Shown: positions 1-10,076, counted from the stretch's first letter. The stretch is 47,412 bases of DNA from Hyphomicrobiales bacterium (GCA_021323775.1 JAJPKK010000107.1:1-47412), one strand, 5' to 3'. Made by a program: numbers and translations. Notes: a model not told the origin generated them from the letters alone.

Positions 1-680
1 ACCGTGCCCTTGCCGATATCGTCGCCTTCCACAAAGCCCACATAGTCAAGGTCGGGGCGCCCGGCCTGGCGCAAAATGACGCCCGCCTCGCGCACCTCTT
101 CGAGCCCCTTGACTTCCTCCGCGCCGATATTGAGGAGCCCGACCGTCGGCCGCTCAAGGTCGAACAGCACGCGGGCCATGGCGCTGCCCATGACGGCGAG
201 ATCAACCAGGTGCTTGGCGTCCGCCCCAATTGTGGCGCCGACATCAAGGACGATCGATTCGCCCCGCAGCGTCGGCCATAAGGCCGCGATTGCCGGCCGG
301 GCGATGCCCGCCATGGTCCGGAGGTGGAACTTGGCCATCGCCATGAGGGCGCCGGTATTGCCGGCCGAAATCGCAACGTCCGCTTCGGCCTTCTTGACCG
401 CGTCGATCGCCATCCACATCGAGGATTTCCAGCGGCCGTGGCGCAGGGCCTGGCTGGGTTTGTCGTCCATCTTGACCGCCACATCGGTATGGACGATGCG
501 CGAGACGGCCCGCAACGCCGCCCGATCCGCCAGCAACGGTTCGAGGACCGCGCGGCTGCCGGTCATCACGAACTCAGTGTCCGGATGCCGCTCCAGGGAA
601 ATGTCGGCGCCCGCCACCGCAACCGCTGCGCCGTGATCGCCCCCCATGGCGTCGAGTGCAATGCGTACGTTCTGTGGCAT
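1..680 (-). CDS. plsX: Phosphate acyltransferase PlsX (3' part outside window)
   Basis: PlsX converts acyl-ACP to acyl-phosphate, the first step of phospholipid synthesis in the PlsX/PlsY route, and acts at the cytoplasmic face of the membrane. The reverse strand from the ATG at 678-680 translates without stops to the window edge (226 codons). It begins [17 protein letters not shown], the family's N-terminal signature, and later has the segments [12 protein letters not shown] and [11 protein letters not shown] and ends near [13 protein letters not shown]. The C-terminal third lies beyond base 1. It is downstream of the DUF177 gene in the order usual for rhizobia; fabH is expected next, outside the window. 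The assignment is from recognised motifs and is secure; only completeness is unknown. Confidence 0.95.
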   Translation of the reverse strand, partial: MPQNVRIALDAMGGDHGAAVAVAGADISLERHPDTEFVMTGSRAVLEPLLADRAALRAVSRIVHTDVAVKMDDKPSQALRHGRWKSSMWMAIDAVKKAEADVAISAGNTGALMAMAKFHLRTMAGIARPAIAALWPTLRGESIVLDVGATIGADAKHLVDLAVMGSAMARVLFDLERPTVGLLNIGAEEVKGLEEVREAGVILRQAGRPDLDYVGFVEGDDIGKGT

Positions 681-915
681 CGATCGACCGTTTCAGGCAT
701 AGATGGCGGGGCCACCGCCAAACTTAGCCGCCCGCCGACCGGGTGCCCGTTCGCGGCGCGGGACCATATAGCGCGTCGGATCGTCAAGGAACAGTGGTTA
801 GAGGCGGACAGTCAGCGCCAGGAATGGTTGACGCAGCCTACCTGCGCCGCAGGGCGGGCTTGGACCTTAATCTGGCGCCAAGGTCTTTACGCATAAGCAG
901 ACGCAGGCGGAAGCG

Positions 916-1434
916 TCACTTCTTCGCATCCTTGAGCCTCGCCAGCGCCGCGAACGGAGCCGCCGCGGCGGTTTCTTCGGCGGGTGGCGTGAACTCCGCA
1001 CCGGGCATGCGCGGATAGGGATCAATCCCAAGCAGCAGGAACTCCGCCGCAAGCGCACCGAGATCTGCGGTTCCGTCCGACAAGGCCTCGGGCGGTTCCT
1101 CGGCTTCAAACGGGGCATCCTGGTCTACAAAGCCCCCTTCGGAAGGCGACGCAAAGATCACATCGATTGGTTCATCCACCTGGTTTTCCATCGGCTCCAG
1201 CGTGACGACGCAGGTTTGTTCGACCGTCGCGGTGACCCGTCCGGTCGCCCGCAGGCCGTTGCCGTGGCGAGCGACATCAATAGCCGCCTCAAGCCGGGGC
1301 ACACTCAACACCCCCGCCACGGCTGCAAGATGAGAGCGTACGTGTTCGTCGGCGACAAGGTCGAAATGCAGCCCGGTTTCCGGGACGTCCTCAACACGGA
1401 CCGGCACGCGCCATGGCTGCTGTGGCCGAATCAT
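916..1434 (-). CDS. DUF177 / YceD-family protein
   Basis: A 172-residue acidic protein of the YceD/DUF177 family. In many bacteria the gene lies beside rpmF and/or plsX, and YceD relatives have been tied to 23S rRNA handling; its exact task in alphaproteobacteria is unclear to me. Family features visible are an N-terminal PWRVPVRVEDVPETG, a central TCVVTLEPM (where many members have a Cys-x-x-Cys-like site) and a C-terminal EFLLLGIDPYPRMPG. It is upstream of plsX on the same strand, 235 bases away. ATG at 1434 is chosen because it gives the family's normal N-terminus. No signal peptide or membrane segment is visible. Confidence 0.88.
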   Translation of the reverse strand: MIRPQQPWRVPVRVEDVPETGLHFDLVADEHVRSHLAAVAGVLSVPRLEAAIDVARHGNGLRATGRVTATVEQTCVVTLEPMENQVDEPIDVIFASPSEGGFVDQDAPFEAEEPPEALSDGTADLGALAAEFLLLGIDPYPRMPGAEFTPPAEETAAAAPFAALARLKDAKK

Positions 1435-1811
1435 GAGAACGGTTACCTCCTTTGGTCAGGCATTCAGCCGAGATGGGAGAATGGCGACCGAATCCGAAAA
1501 TACAAGGCGGCTGCCCCAGCATCGAGCGAAGGCGAAATGCAGGTGGGCTGTTCAGGGATGTCGCCTTCGCTCCAATCCGCCCTACAGCCTGGAGGGCGTA
1601 GGGCGGCCGATCCACGCCACGATAGCGCCACAGAAATCCCACTCCCTACCCCTGTCCGGCTTGCCGGAGAGCGTAAGGAGGAAACCGGCCGCAGTCTCGT
1701 CCCTGCCCCGCAAGCTGGCGTCAGGGAGGGGTGGGCGCGGTCGCCTGTTGTAATTGATGCGGGCGCGGGGTAGGTCATTTTGCCTTTCGAAGCAAAAGGG
1801 GATGCTGCAAT
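1435..1811. other. Repeat-bearing intergenic stretch, no gene seen
   Basis: No convincing coding region lies between DUF177 and bamE. A 9-bp stem pairs 1577-1585 with 1598-1606 (CCGCCCTAC/GTAGGGCGG), and around 1700-1732 there is a degenerate copy of the CCCC-GCAAGC-GGGG type palindrome found at several places in this window. In related rhizobia, as I remember it, a ubiquinol-cytochrome c chaperone gene occupies this position; I find no open frame resembling it. Confidence 0.6.
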
Positions 1812-2264
1812 TTGAGTCGGATCAACGACTTCAGGGGGCGTTTCACAAGTTGGCGCTCGTTCGCCGTCGGCGCGGCGCTGCTCGCCGGCGCGGCGGCGGG
1901 GGGCTGCACCCAGGTCTACCATCACGGCTACATGATTCCGGAGGGTGCGCTTGAGCAGCTCCCGCTCGGATCCTCCCAGGAGCAGGTGCTGATCGTGCTT
2001 GGCACGCCGTCGACGGTGGCGACCATCAGCGGCGAAGTATTTTACTACATTTCGCAGCGGGCCGAGCAGACCTCTTTTCTGCCGCAGAAGGAGACTGACC
2101 GCCGCGTCATTGCGGTTTATTTCGACAAGAATCGCCGCGTCCAGAGACTCGCCGACTACGGCCTCAAGGACGGCAAGATTTTCGACTACATCAGCCGCAC
2201 CACCCCGTCCGGGGGCGTCGAGCAAAACACGCTCGGCCTGATGTTCAAGATCTTCAAATCCTGA
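1812..2264 (+). CDS. bamE: Outer membrane protein assembly factor BamE (SmpA/OmlA) lipoprotein
   Basis: BamE is a small lipoprotein of the BAM complex that helps insert beta-barrels into the outer membrane. This 150-residue protein has a basic N-terminus, a hydrophobic stretch (residues 17-31) and a lipobox ending at Cys32 (AGGC). A SmpA/OmlA domain follows, with IPEGALEQLPLGSSQEQVL, LGTPS and later VIAVYFDKNRRV; these match the family's helix-turn and strand pattern. The chosen start is TTG at 1812; no ATG gives a better signal peptide. It is transcribed divergently from DUF177-plsX. The C-terminus (QNTLGLMFKIFKS) is as expected for alphaproteobacterial members. Length is normal. Confidence 0.92.
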   Translation: MSRINDFRGRFTSWRSFAVGAALLAGAAAGGCTQVYHHGYMIPEGALEQLPLGSSQEQVLIVLGTPSTVATISGEVFYYISQRAEQTSFLPQKETDRRVIAVYFDKNRRVQRLADYGLKDGKIFDYISRTTPSGGVEQNTLGLMFKIFKS

Positions 2265-2463
2265 CGGCAGGATCGGCGAATGGGCCGCCAGTAAGGCTAA
2301 CCCTTGCGTGGGTCCCGCCGCCGGCCGAGGCTCGCCGACCGGGGCGACACAAGGCTCGCCCAATCGCCGCCGGCTGGGTCTAAGCGAACCTTAACCTAAC
2401 CTCAGGCCGATGAGCGTCGCTCCATGCCGGGCAACGTTCGAGGGCGCGCCGCTCGTCGCGCAA

Positions 2464-4584
<2,121 letters not shown>

Positions 4585-5024
4585 TGAATGTCCTCGGCTC
4601 TTGATCCGCCAAACGGAGGCCCGTCCGGCGCAATGGAACTTTTATTGGTTTGACGTTGGGCGGCCGCCCGCCTCAAATCGGCGCGGACATTGCCAAAAAC
4701 GCTCTCGCCATGCAATGGCGCAATGAGCGGAGCACACGCGACTTTTGGCGGCGTAATTAACAGCGCCAGGAAGGCTCAGGCCGGGTTGAGCGAGAGGGAA
4801 ACCCGGGGCAGGCGCTGCCGTGTGGACTGGCCGGTCCCGGATTTCGCTGAGCCTGTCATCCGGGCTCGCCAAAGGCGGGACCCGTTGGCTCAACCCCGGC
4901 TGCACAGGGCGGGACGCGCGCCTCCCAGCGCGGCGCGCCCGGACGCCGCACCTCGACCGGCCGCGCCGTCGCCGTGGCGGGCCCCAGTTGTCCCAGCGTC
5001 GCTCCCCGCCAACTGAAATCCGCT
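4585..5024. other. Long intergenic stretch between thiL and hppA
   Basis: Very GC-rich sequence without a credible gene in any frame; the open frames here lack ribosome sites and recognisable domains. It must contain the hppA promoter on the minus strand, but I cannot point to convincing -35/-10 boxes. The part 4850-4990 is rich in short GC inverted repeats of the type seen elsewhere in the window. I saw no riboswitch signature. Confidence 0.5.
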
Positions 5025-6053
5025 CTAAAAGTGGCTGTAGGACGGGCGGGCGAAGGCGAGAGTGCTGCCGTCGGCATGGCGAAAATGCGCCCCCTCCCCC
5101 GCCGTCACGGTGCCGATGCGCGTCATCGTCACGCCGGCCGCGGCCGCTTCCTGGCGCAATGGCTCGAACCGGTCGGGTGCGACCGCGGCGACAACCTCGA
5201 AGTCGTCACCGCCGGTCAGGATGGCCTCGATCAGCGCCGGCTCGGCCGCCACCGCGGCCCGCGCCGCCGCCGACAACGGCACGTCGGCGACCGCGACATC
5301 TGCGCCGACGCCCGAGACCCGGCACAGCTTGGCGAGATCGCCGGCGAGCCCGTCCGATATATCGATGGCGGCGCGGGCGTGGCGGCGCAGCGCCTCGGCA
5401 ATCGCGGTTCGCGGCTGCGGCAGCAGATAGCGGCCAGTAAGATGATCCCGCATCGCGGCGTCGAGCCGCCACTGCGCGGCTGCCGCAGCGTCGCGGCGCA
5501 GCAAAAGCCCGAGCGCTGCGTCCCCGATAGTGCCGGTTGCGACCACCACGTCGCCTGCGCGGGCGCCCTTGCGCCTTACCATGCCGCCGTGGGGGACGGC
5601 GCCAAGCGCCGCGATGTAGACCGTGATCGCGGCCGGATTTTTATCGGTATCGCCGCCGAGCAGCGGGCAGCCATAGTGCTCGGCATCTTCGCGCAGCCCG
5701 CGCGCAAAAAACGGGAGCCACTGCGCCGGCAGGTCGGCCGGCAGCCCGATCGAGAGCAGGAAGCCGAGCGGCGCCGCGCCCTTGGCGGCGAGATCGGACA
5801 GATTGATCCGCAGCGCCTTGCGCGCCACCGCATCGGGGGGGTCATCGGCAAAGAAATGCACGCCCGAGATGACGCCGTCGGTCGTGAGCACGAGATCGCA
5901 GCCCGGCGGCGGCGCAATCGCCGCGGCGTCATCGGCAAGGTCGAACGCCCCCGGATGGGTGGCAAGCGGGCGGAAATAGGTGGCAATGAGGCGGTCTTCC
6001 GCCGACGCATCGGCTGGATTTTGCTCCAACTCTTCGCTCCTCGGCTTCGACAT
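5025..6053 (-). CDS. thiL: Thiamine-monophosphate kinase
   Basis: ThiL phosphorylates thiamine monophosphate to thiamine pyrophosphate with ATP, the last step of cofactor synthesis, in the cytosol. The protein (about 342 residues from the ATG at 6053) has the AIRS/PurM-like fold markers: DDAAAIAPP near the N-terminus, LTTDGVISGVHF, NLSDLAAKGAAP, LLGGDTDKNP and, C-terminally, AIDISDGLAGDLAKL and LTGGDDFEVV. These give the metal- and ATP-binding aspartates. An upstream ATG at 6116 would add 21 unlikely residues; MSKPRSEELEQNP is the more natural start. It follows nusB in the usual rhizobial order, but an unrelated plus-strand gene (6232-6861) has been placed between them. Confidence 0.95.
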   Translation of the reverse strand: MSKPRSEELEQNPADASAEDRLIATYFRPLATHPGAFDLADDAAAIAPPPGCDLVLTTDGVISGVHFFADDPPDAVARKALRINLSDLAAKGAAPLGFLLSIGLPADLPAQWLPFFARGLREDAEHYGCPLLGGDTDKNPAAITVYIAALGAVPHGGMVRRKGARAGDVVVATGTIGDAALGLLLRRDAAAAAQWRLDAAMRDHLTGRYLLPQPRTAIAEALRRHARAAIDISDGLAGDLAKLCRVSGVGADVAVADVPLSAAARAAVAAEPALIEAILTGGDDFEVVAAVAPDRFEPLRQEAAAAGVTMTRIGTVTAGEGAHFRHADGSTLAFARPSYSHF

Positions 6054-6162
6054 GAAAGCTCGCAGAACCTGATCTCCACCTTCCGGGAGGCGACAGTAAC
6101 ACTTTGGGCCGCGCATTAAATGGCGGCCATTGACACAACTCCGGGCGAGCCGCTACTTTCCT

Positions 6163-6218
6163 ATTCGTTATGTTATATCGTATACAGCGAATTCGTTATG
6201 TAATGTCGTATACAGCGA
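6163..6218. repeat. Two tandem 28-bp repeats, candidate operator upstream of the exported protein
   Basis: The 28-bp unit at 6163-6190 is repeated directly at 6191-6218 with two differences. Each unit holds TCGTATACAGCGA around the dyad GTATAC, the type of core bound by several GntR-family regulators. The pair lies immediately before the ribosome site and start of the gene at 6232, and is far more AT-rich than its surroundings. I infer a promoter/operator; no regulator gene is adjacent. Confidence 0.6.
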
Positions 6219-6231
6219 AAGGGGGCGGGTC

Positions 6232-6861
6232 ATGCTAAAAGGGGCGGATTGGAAACGCTGCGCCGCAAAGGCGGCCGGGATTCTTACGTTGGCCGGGGCG
6301 GCTCTTGTCTTCGCTCACTCGACAAAGGCCGACAACTACCGCGTTTCTGCTGCCTGCGGACATAACTATGTGCCCAACGTCATCAAGATCGATGGCGACG
6401 TCAACGTGCCCGTGGCCCTCACCGTTTCCCAGATCGCGGCACTGCCCGGGCAGCAAACTCTCAATATCGCCTACCTCAACCACCTTGGCGTCGCGCAGAC
6501 CCACTCAGAGACCGGGCCTACGCTGTGGACTGTGCTGAGCATCGCGGCCGGTGGCATCAAGGTCCCGCCTCCGACCCGCAATGAGTACGTCGGCGAGCCG
6601 GCCGCGCAGACGACCCTCTACATCATGGTCGTCGGAACCGACGGCTACGAGACCCTCATTTCTGAGGCGGAGATTGACCCCGGCTTCGGCAACGCTCCCA
6701 TCCTCCTCGCCTATGCCGAGGATGGCGTCCCCCTCTCCAAGGTGCCGTATAACGCCACCGAGTTCAAAGGCCCGGCCCAGCTCGTGGTGCCGACCGACAC
6801 CCATGGCGGCCGCTACGCCAATCAGATCTGCAGAATCAAGGTGGCCAACGGAGCGCTGTAG
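6232..6861 (+). CDS. Exported sulfite-oxidase-fold (molybdopterin-binding-like) protein without Mo-ligand Cys
   Basis: A 209-residue protein preceded by GGGGGCGGG at the right distance from ATG 6232. It has a signal peptide (hydrophobic residues about 15-29, likely cleavage after THSTKA-type residue 33). The mature part follows the SUOX/oxidoreductase molybdopterin-binding pattern: GDVNVPVALTVSQIAALPG, then PTLWTVLSIAAGG, VVGTDGYETLISEAEIDPGFG, LLAYAEDGVPL and LVVPTDTHGGRYANQICRIKV. The segment that carries the molybdenum-binding Cys in YedY or sulfite oxidase reads AYLNHLGVAQTHSETG, with no Cys. The only mature cysteines are 42 and 200, which could form a disulfide. Function is unknown; a cofactor-free periplasmic binding role is possible. 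It interrupts thiL-nusB and ends nine bases from nusB, convergently. Confidence 0.75.
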   Translation: MLKGADWKRCAAKAAGILTLAGAALVFAHSTKADNYRVSAACGHNYVPNVIKIDGDVNVPVALTVSQIAALPGQQTLNIAYLNHLGVAQTHSETGPTLWTVLSIAAGGIKVPPPTRNEYVGEPAAQTTLYIMVVGTDGYETLISEAEIDPGFGNAPILLAYAEDGVPLSKVPYNATEFKGPAQLVVPTDTHGGRYANQICRIKVANGAL

Positions 6862-6870
6862 CTTCGGCTC

Positions 6871-7434
6871 CTACGCAAACTCCCCTGCCCGCACGCTCCG
6901 CGCCAGCCGGTCGAGCACCGCGTTGACCATGCCGGTCTCGGTCCTGTCGACGAAGGCATGCGCCACGTCGACGTATTCGGACACGATCACGCGCGCCGGG
7001 ATGTCGGTGCGCTTTTCCAGCTCGTAGGCGCCGGCGCGCAGCACCGAGCGCAGGATGGCCTCGATGCGCTTGAGCGGCCAGGTGGCTTCGAGCGCGGCGT
7101 CGATGCGCGGGTCGATATCGCGCTGCGCATCGACGACGCCGGCGACGATGTCGCGGAAGAAGGCCGCCTCCGCTGGCAGATATTGCTGGCCCTCCACTTC
7201 GCGTCCCAGCCAATGGCTCTCGAACTGCGCGAGGATCTCGTTGAGGCCGGCGCCCGTCATGTCCATCTGGTAGAGGGCCTGCACGGCCGCCAGCCTGGCG
7301 GCGCCGCGGCGATTCGCCTTGCGTCGGCCTTTGCCGCCTCCTTTCGCGGCGCGCGCTTTTGAATCGGCGCTGCCTCGGCCGTCGCCCTTCTGATGGCCGC
7401 CGGCGGGGCCGCCGCTGTTCGGAGCGCGCGTCAT
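6871..7434 (-). CDS. nusB: Transcription antitermination factor NusB
   Basis: NusB with S10 (NusE) binds boxA in rRNA leaders and supports antitermination. The 187-residue protein has a basic, low-complexity N-terminus (residues 1-45, rich in Gly, Lys and Arg) and then the helical NusB domain: RRGAARLAAVQALYQMDMTG, later RIEAILRSVLRAGAYEL and VIVSEYVDVAHAF. Its ATG shares four bases with the ribH stop (ATGA), showing translational coupling. The Arg/Lys-rich extension is longer than in E. coli but common in rhizobia. It ends convergently with the exported protein gene. Confidence 0.95.
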   Translation of the reverse strand: MTRAPNSGGPAGGHQKGDGRGSADSKARAAKGGGKGRRKANRRGAARLAAVQALYQMDMTGAGLNEILAQFESHWLGREVEGQQYLPAEAAFFRDIVAGVVDAQRDIDPRIDAALEATWPLKRIEAILRSVLRAGAYELEKRTDIPARVIVSEYVDVAHAFVDRTETGMVNAVLDRLARSVRAGEFA

Positions 7435-7928
7435 CGCGGCTTGCGCGAGTTGAGGGCGCGCTTGAGGCGCACAAGCGCCAACGCAGCCTTGGCGGCCGTG
7501 CCGCCCTTGTCGCCCTTGTCCGGCGCGGCGCGCGCCTTCGCCTGGGCGGCCGAGTCTACGGTGAGGATGCCGTTGCCGACCGCAATGCCGCGGCCAACCC
7601 CGATCTCCATCAGGGCGCGGGCGGATTCGCCGGCCACGATGTCGTAGTGGCTGGTCTCGCCGCGAATGACGCAACCCAGCGCGACGACGCCGTGATAGGC
7701 TTCAACGCCAAAGGCGCTGTCGAGCGCGATTACGATCGCCTGGGGAATCTCAAGCGCCCCCGGCACCGTGACCACCTCATAAGCGACGCGTTCTGCATCA
7801 AGCGCACGCCTGGCGCCCTCGAGCAGCATATCGGCGATATCTTCGTAGTAGCCGGACTCGACGATGAGGATGCGCACGCCGGTGAGCGGCGCGTCATCCG
7901 CCTGTTTCCGTCTTCGCGGTTCGACCAT
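7431..7928 (-). CDS. ribH: 6,7-dimethyl-8-ribityllumazine synthase
   Basis: RibH joins 5-amino-6-ribitylaminouracil with 3,4-dihydroxy-2-butanone 4-phosphate to give lumazine, the direct precursor of riboflavin. Motifs seen: VRILIVESGYYEDIAD at the N-terminus, VPGALEIPQAI, VALGCVIRGETSHYDIV (with the catalytic His in the GETSHYD segment) and GILTVDS. The C-terminus carries an Ala/Lys/Gly-rich tail. Start ATG 7928 (MVEPRRRKQ) is preferred; an in-frame ATG at 7967 would add 13 residues. The stop overlaps nusB, and ribE lies 60 bases upstream, so ribD-ribE-ribH-nusB are likely one transcript. Confidence 0.94.
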   Translation of the reverse strand: MVEPRRRKQADDAPLTGVRILIVESGYYEDIADMLLEGARRALDAERVAYEVVTVPGALEIPQAIVIALDSAFGVEAYHGVVALGCVIRGETSHYDIVAGESARALMEIGVGRGIAVGNGILTVDSAAQAKARAAPDKGDKGGTAAKAALALVRLKRALNSRKPR

Positions 7929-7988
7929 CGTGGATCCCGGCGCTCGTGCAGCCGCCGTCAGTACCAAGGCGCACGGGCGAGTGCAACG

Positions 7989-8594
7989 TCAACGCCGCTC
8001 GATCAGCCGCGCCGCATAGCGGGCCATCAGGTCGACTTCGAGATTGACGGCATCACCGGGCCGCAGCGCCCCGAAGGTCGTCACCTCAAGCGTGTGAGGA
8101 ATGATCAGGACCTCGAAACCGTCGTCCTTCGCCTCGTTGACGGTGAGCGAGACGCCATCGAGGGCGACCGATCCTTTGGGCGCGATGAAACGAGAAAGCT
8201 GCGGCGGCGCCTGAAAGGTGAGCCGCGCCATTTCGGTGAGATCCTCGCGCGCCACGAGTTGCGCGATGCCGTCGACGTGGCCGGCGACGATATGGCCGCC
8301 AAGCTCGTCGCCGATCCTGAGAGCGCGTTCAAGATTAAGCCTGGTGCCGTGCCGCCACCGGCCGGCCGTGGTGACGGCCAGCGTCTCGGCGGCGGCGTCC
8401 GCCGAAAACCACGTGCGGCCGTCTTCAACGCCCGCAGACACGACGGTGAGGCAGACCCCGTTGCAGGCGATCGAGGCGCCGTCCCCGATGCTGGCGCGGT
8501 CATAATGGCAGGCGATCCTGAGCCGGCTCAGATTGTTGGCCCGCGCGGCAACAGCGATCACCTCGCCGATGTCGGTGACGATGCCGGTGAACAT
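7989..8594 (-). CDS. ribE: Riboflavin synthase, alpha subunit
   Basis: The enzyme dismutates two lumazine molecules into riboflavin and the pyrimidine precursor. The start is the canonical MFTGIV at 8594, and the protein (201 residues) shows the two tandem lumazine-binding halves: the first with CNGVCLTVV and LERALRIGDELGGHIVAGHVDG, the second with ALDGVSLTVNEA and IIPHTLEVTTFG followed by PGDAVNLEVDLMARY. The first half carries Cys in NGVCLTVV as the active domain requires. It follows ribD by one base on the same strand. Confidence 0.96.
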   Translation of the reverse strand: MFTGIVTDIGEVIAVAARANNLSRLRIACHYDRASIGDGASIACNGVCLTVVSAGVEDGRTWFSADAAAETLAVTTAGRWRHGTRLNLERALRIGDELGGHIVAGHVDGIAQLVAREDLTEMARLTFQAPPQLSRFIAPKGSVALDGVSLTVNEAKDDGFEVLIIPHTLEVTTFGALRPGDAVNLEVDLMARYAARLIERR

Positions 8595-8595
8595 G

Positions 8596-10014
8596 TCACA
8601 CCCTCTCGAATGTCTCGATGGTGTCCTCGCCAACGCTCTCGACGCCAAGCGAGCGCAGCTTCGGCGAAGCTGTCAGCGCGGCGAGCGGCATGCCTTCCAG
8701 CGCATCGATCCCGTCAGGGCCGATTGCAATCGGGCCGCGCAACAGCGCCGCCTCGTCGACCAGATCGTCCGCCAGGAAAGCGGCCGCCACGATAGGACCG
8801 CCCTCGACCATCAGCCGGGTGATGCCCCGCTCGGCGAGGAGGTGGAGAACCGCCAACAGGTCGAAGCCCCGATAGGTTCGCGGGACCGCGCTTTCTTCTC
8901 CCTCCCCCCGATCGAAATCGGCTATTGCCGATTTCGATCGCTCTGGTGACCGTCCGAAACCGGCGTATACGCGTTTTCGGCCGGGAGCGGGCCGCGGTGA
9001 GGCGTCGAGGGATTGCGCGGCAGTGCCCTGCGGCACGCCCCGCATCCCCGACTCCTCCCCAGCCGCATCCCCCTGCCTTTCCTCGCCTGCTATTGGGAGA
9101 GGGAAGGCAGGGGGAGCAGCCGCTGCAATGGAGTGATCGAAACCGGCAACAGCCGATTCCGATTGGGGAGGGCGAAAGACCGGCAGGCGGAACACTTCGA
9201 CGCCGAGCGCGCCCAAAACGGCCTCGGCCTCCGCCGGCGCGCTTTCGCCGGCGATGACCCACACACGCGTTTCGCGCGCTGTGCGCGCCAAGGCGCCGGT
9301 GACAGGCAGACGCAGGCCGGGGTCGAGCACGACGCGCACTGGCGAGCGCGCCGCCATGCCGGGCAGGCGGCAGGTGAGCTGCGGATCATCCGCCAGCGCC
9401 GTACCGATGCCGATCAGGATCGCATCGTTCATGGCCCGCATGAGATGGACGCGCGCGCGCGCCGTCTCGCCGGTGATCGGCGCAGGCTTGCGGCCGGCAA
9501 GCGCCACCTTGCCGTCGGCCGACACCGCGAGCTTTAAGAAGACGTGTGGGCGGTGATCGCAAACGCTGCGGATATGCCCCGCGTGGGCGCGCCGCGCTTC
9601 CGCCGCGCCGACCCCCACATCGACCGTAATGCCCCTGGCGCGCAGCAACGCGTGGCCGCGTCCGGCCAGCGCATTCGGGTCCTCGATTGCCGACACCACC
9701 CGCACGATTCCCGCCGCGATGATGGCGTCGGTGCAGGGCGGCGTCTTGCCCTGGTGCGAGCACGGCTCGAGGGTGGCATAGAGCGTGGCCCCGCGCGCCG
9801 CCGCACCGGCGCGGCGCAGCGCCTCGGTCTCGGCATGAGGACGGCCGCCCGGCTGCGTCCAGCCGCGGCCGACAATGACAGGCTCGCCGCCGTCATCGCG
9901 CACCACCACCGCGCCCACGGCGGGGTTCGGCCAGGTATTGCCCAGCCCGCGCCGACCTAACGCGAGGGCGAGCGACATGAAGCGCTGGTCGAGATTTGTG
10001 CGGTTTGCGGGCAT
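8596..10014 (-). CDS. ribD: Bifunctional riboflavin deaminase/reductase RibD with a ~100-residue repeat-derived insertion
   Basis: RibD deaminates and then reduces the pyrimidine intermediates of riboflavin synthesis. The deaminase domain (residues 1-145) has the zinc motif HAETEAL and PCSHQGKTPPC. The reductase domain starts near HVFLKLAVSADGKVAL (157-172) and resumes near the end with LAERGITRLMVEGGP. At 472 residues it is about 100 longer than usual. The surplus is residues about 280-382 (8869-9177), between VEVFRLP and YRGFDLLAVL, and is low-complexity sequence encoded by intergenic-type palindromes, including two copies of the window's six-frame-open palindrome, read as SESAVAGFD and SKSAIADFD. 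No stop or frameshift results. The insertion precedes the conserved VEGGP segment, so function may be kept. Confidence 0.93.
   Translation of the reverse strand: MPANRTNLDQRFMSLALALGRRGLGNTWPNPAVGAVVVRDDGGEPVIVGRGWTQPGGRPHAETEALRRAGAAARGATLYATLEPCSHQGKTPPCTDAIIAAGIVRVVSAIEDPNALAGRGHALLRARGITVDVGVGAAEARRAHAGHIRSVCDHRPHVFLKLAVSADGKVALAGRKPAPITGETARARVHLMRAMNDAILIGIGTALADDPQLTCRLPGMAARSPVRVVLDPGLRLPVTGALARTARETRVWVIAGESAPAEAEAVLGALGVEVFRLPVFRPPQSESAVAGFDHSIAAAAPPAFPLPIAGEERQGDAAGEESGMRGVPQGTAAQSLDASPRPAPGRKRVYAGFGRSPERSKSAIADFDRGEGEESAVPRTYRGFDLLAVLHLLAERGITRLMVEGGPIVAAAFLADDLVDEAALLRGPIAIGPDGIDALEGMPLAALTASPKLRSLGVESVGEDTIETFERV
8909..8940. repeat. In-frame palindromic element copy 1 (inside ribD)
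   Basis: Perfect 14-bp arms (8909-8922 and 8927-8940, CGATCGAAATCGGC and its complement) around the loop TATT. Read on the minus strand it gives SKSAIADFD within RibD. Same family as 9136-9163, 14901-14932, 41151-41180, 42487-42512 and 42522-42547. Confidence 0.95.
8954..8980. repeat. Second palindrome type inside ribD insertion
   Basis: An imperfect dyad centred on GCGTATACGC with flanks CCGAAA and TTTCGG. It lies 13 bases from copy 1 and within the same RibD insertion, giving RKRVYAGFGR in the protein. Confidence 0.6.
9069..9114. repeat. Third palindrome inside ribD insertion
   Basis: An 11-bp stem CCCCCTGCCTT (9069-9079) pairs with 9104-9114, with an inner pairing CTC...GAG. It resembles the intergenic palindromes at 28253-28277, 30569-30604 and 38130-38165. 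It is translated as part of RibD (segment PAFPLPIAGEERQGDAAG). Confidence 0.75.
9136..9163. repeat. In-frame palindromic element copy 2 (inside ribD, degenerate)
   Basis: Arms 9136-9147 and 9152-9163 around the loop AACA; they differ from a perfect match at two positions, so this copy looks older. On the minus strand it gives SESAVAGFD in RibD, in the same reading frame as copies 1 and 3. Confidence 0.85.
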
Positions 10015-10076
10015 TCGGCTGGATTTACGACCTTCGGGCTACTATATGTACGTCGTTTGTCGGCAGGAGCCATCCC

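Noticed and set aside
1464-2363. A 299-codon minus-strand frame across bamE and the gap
   Set aside because: Opposite a clear lipoprotein gene; product is low-complexity and shows no chaperone motif.
6054-6162. TPP riboswitch before thiL
   Set aside because: No CUGAGA/THI-box sequences are seen on the minus strand.
6163-6218. CRISPR-like repeat
   Set aside because: The 28-bp units abut without spacers and occur only twice.
7359-8795. A 478-codon plus-strand open frame opposite nusB, ribH and ribE
   Set aside because: All three minus-strand genes are secure; the frame is a by-product of codon bias.
10015-10076. FMN riboswitch before ribD
   Set aside because: The gap upstream of ribD is short and shows none of the conserved RFN-element stems.
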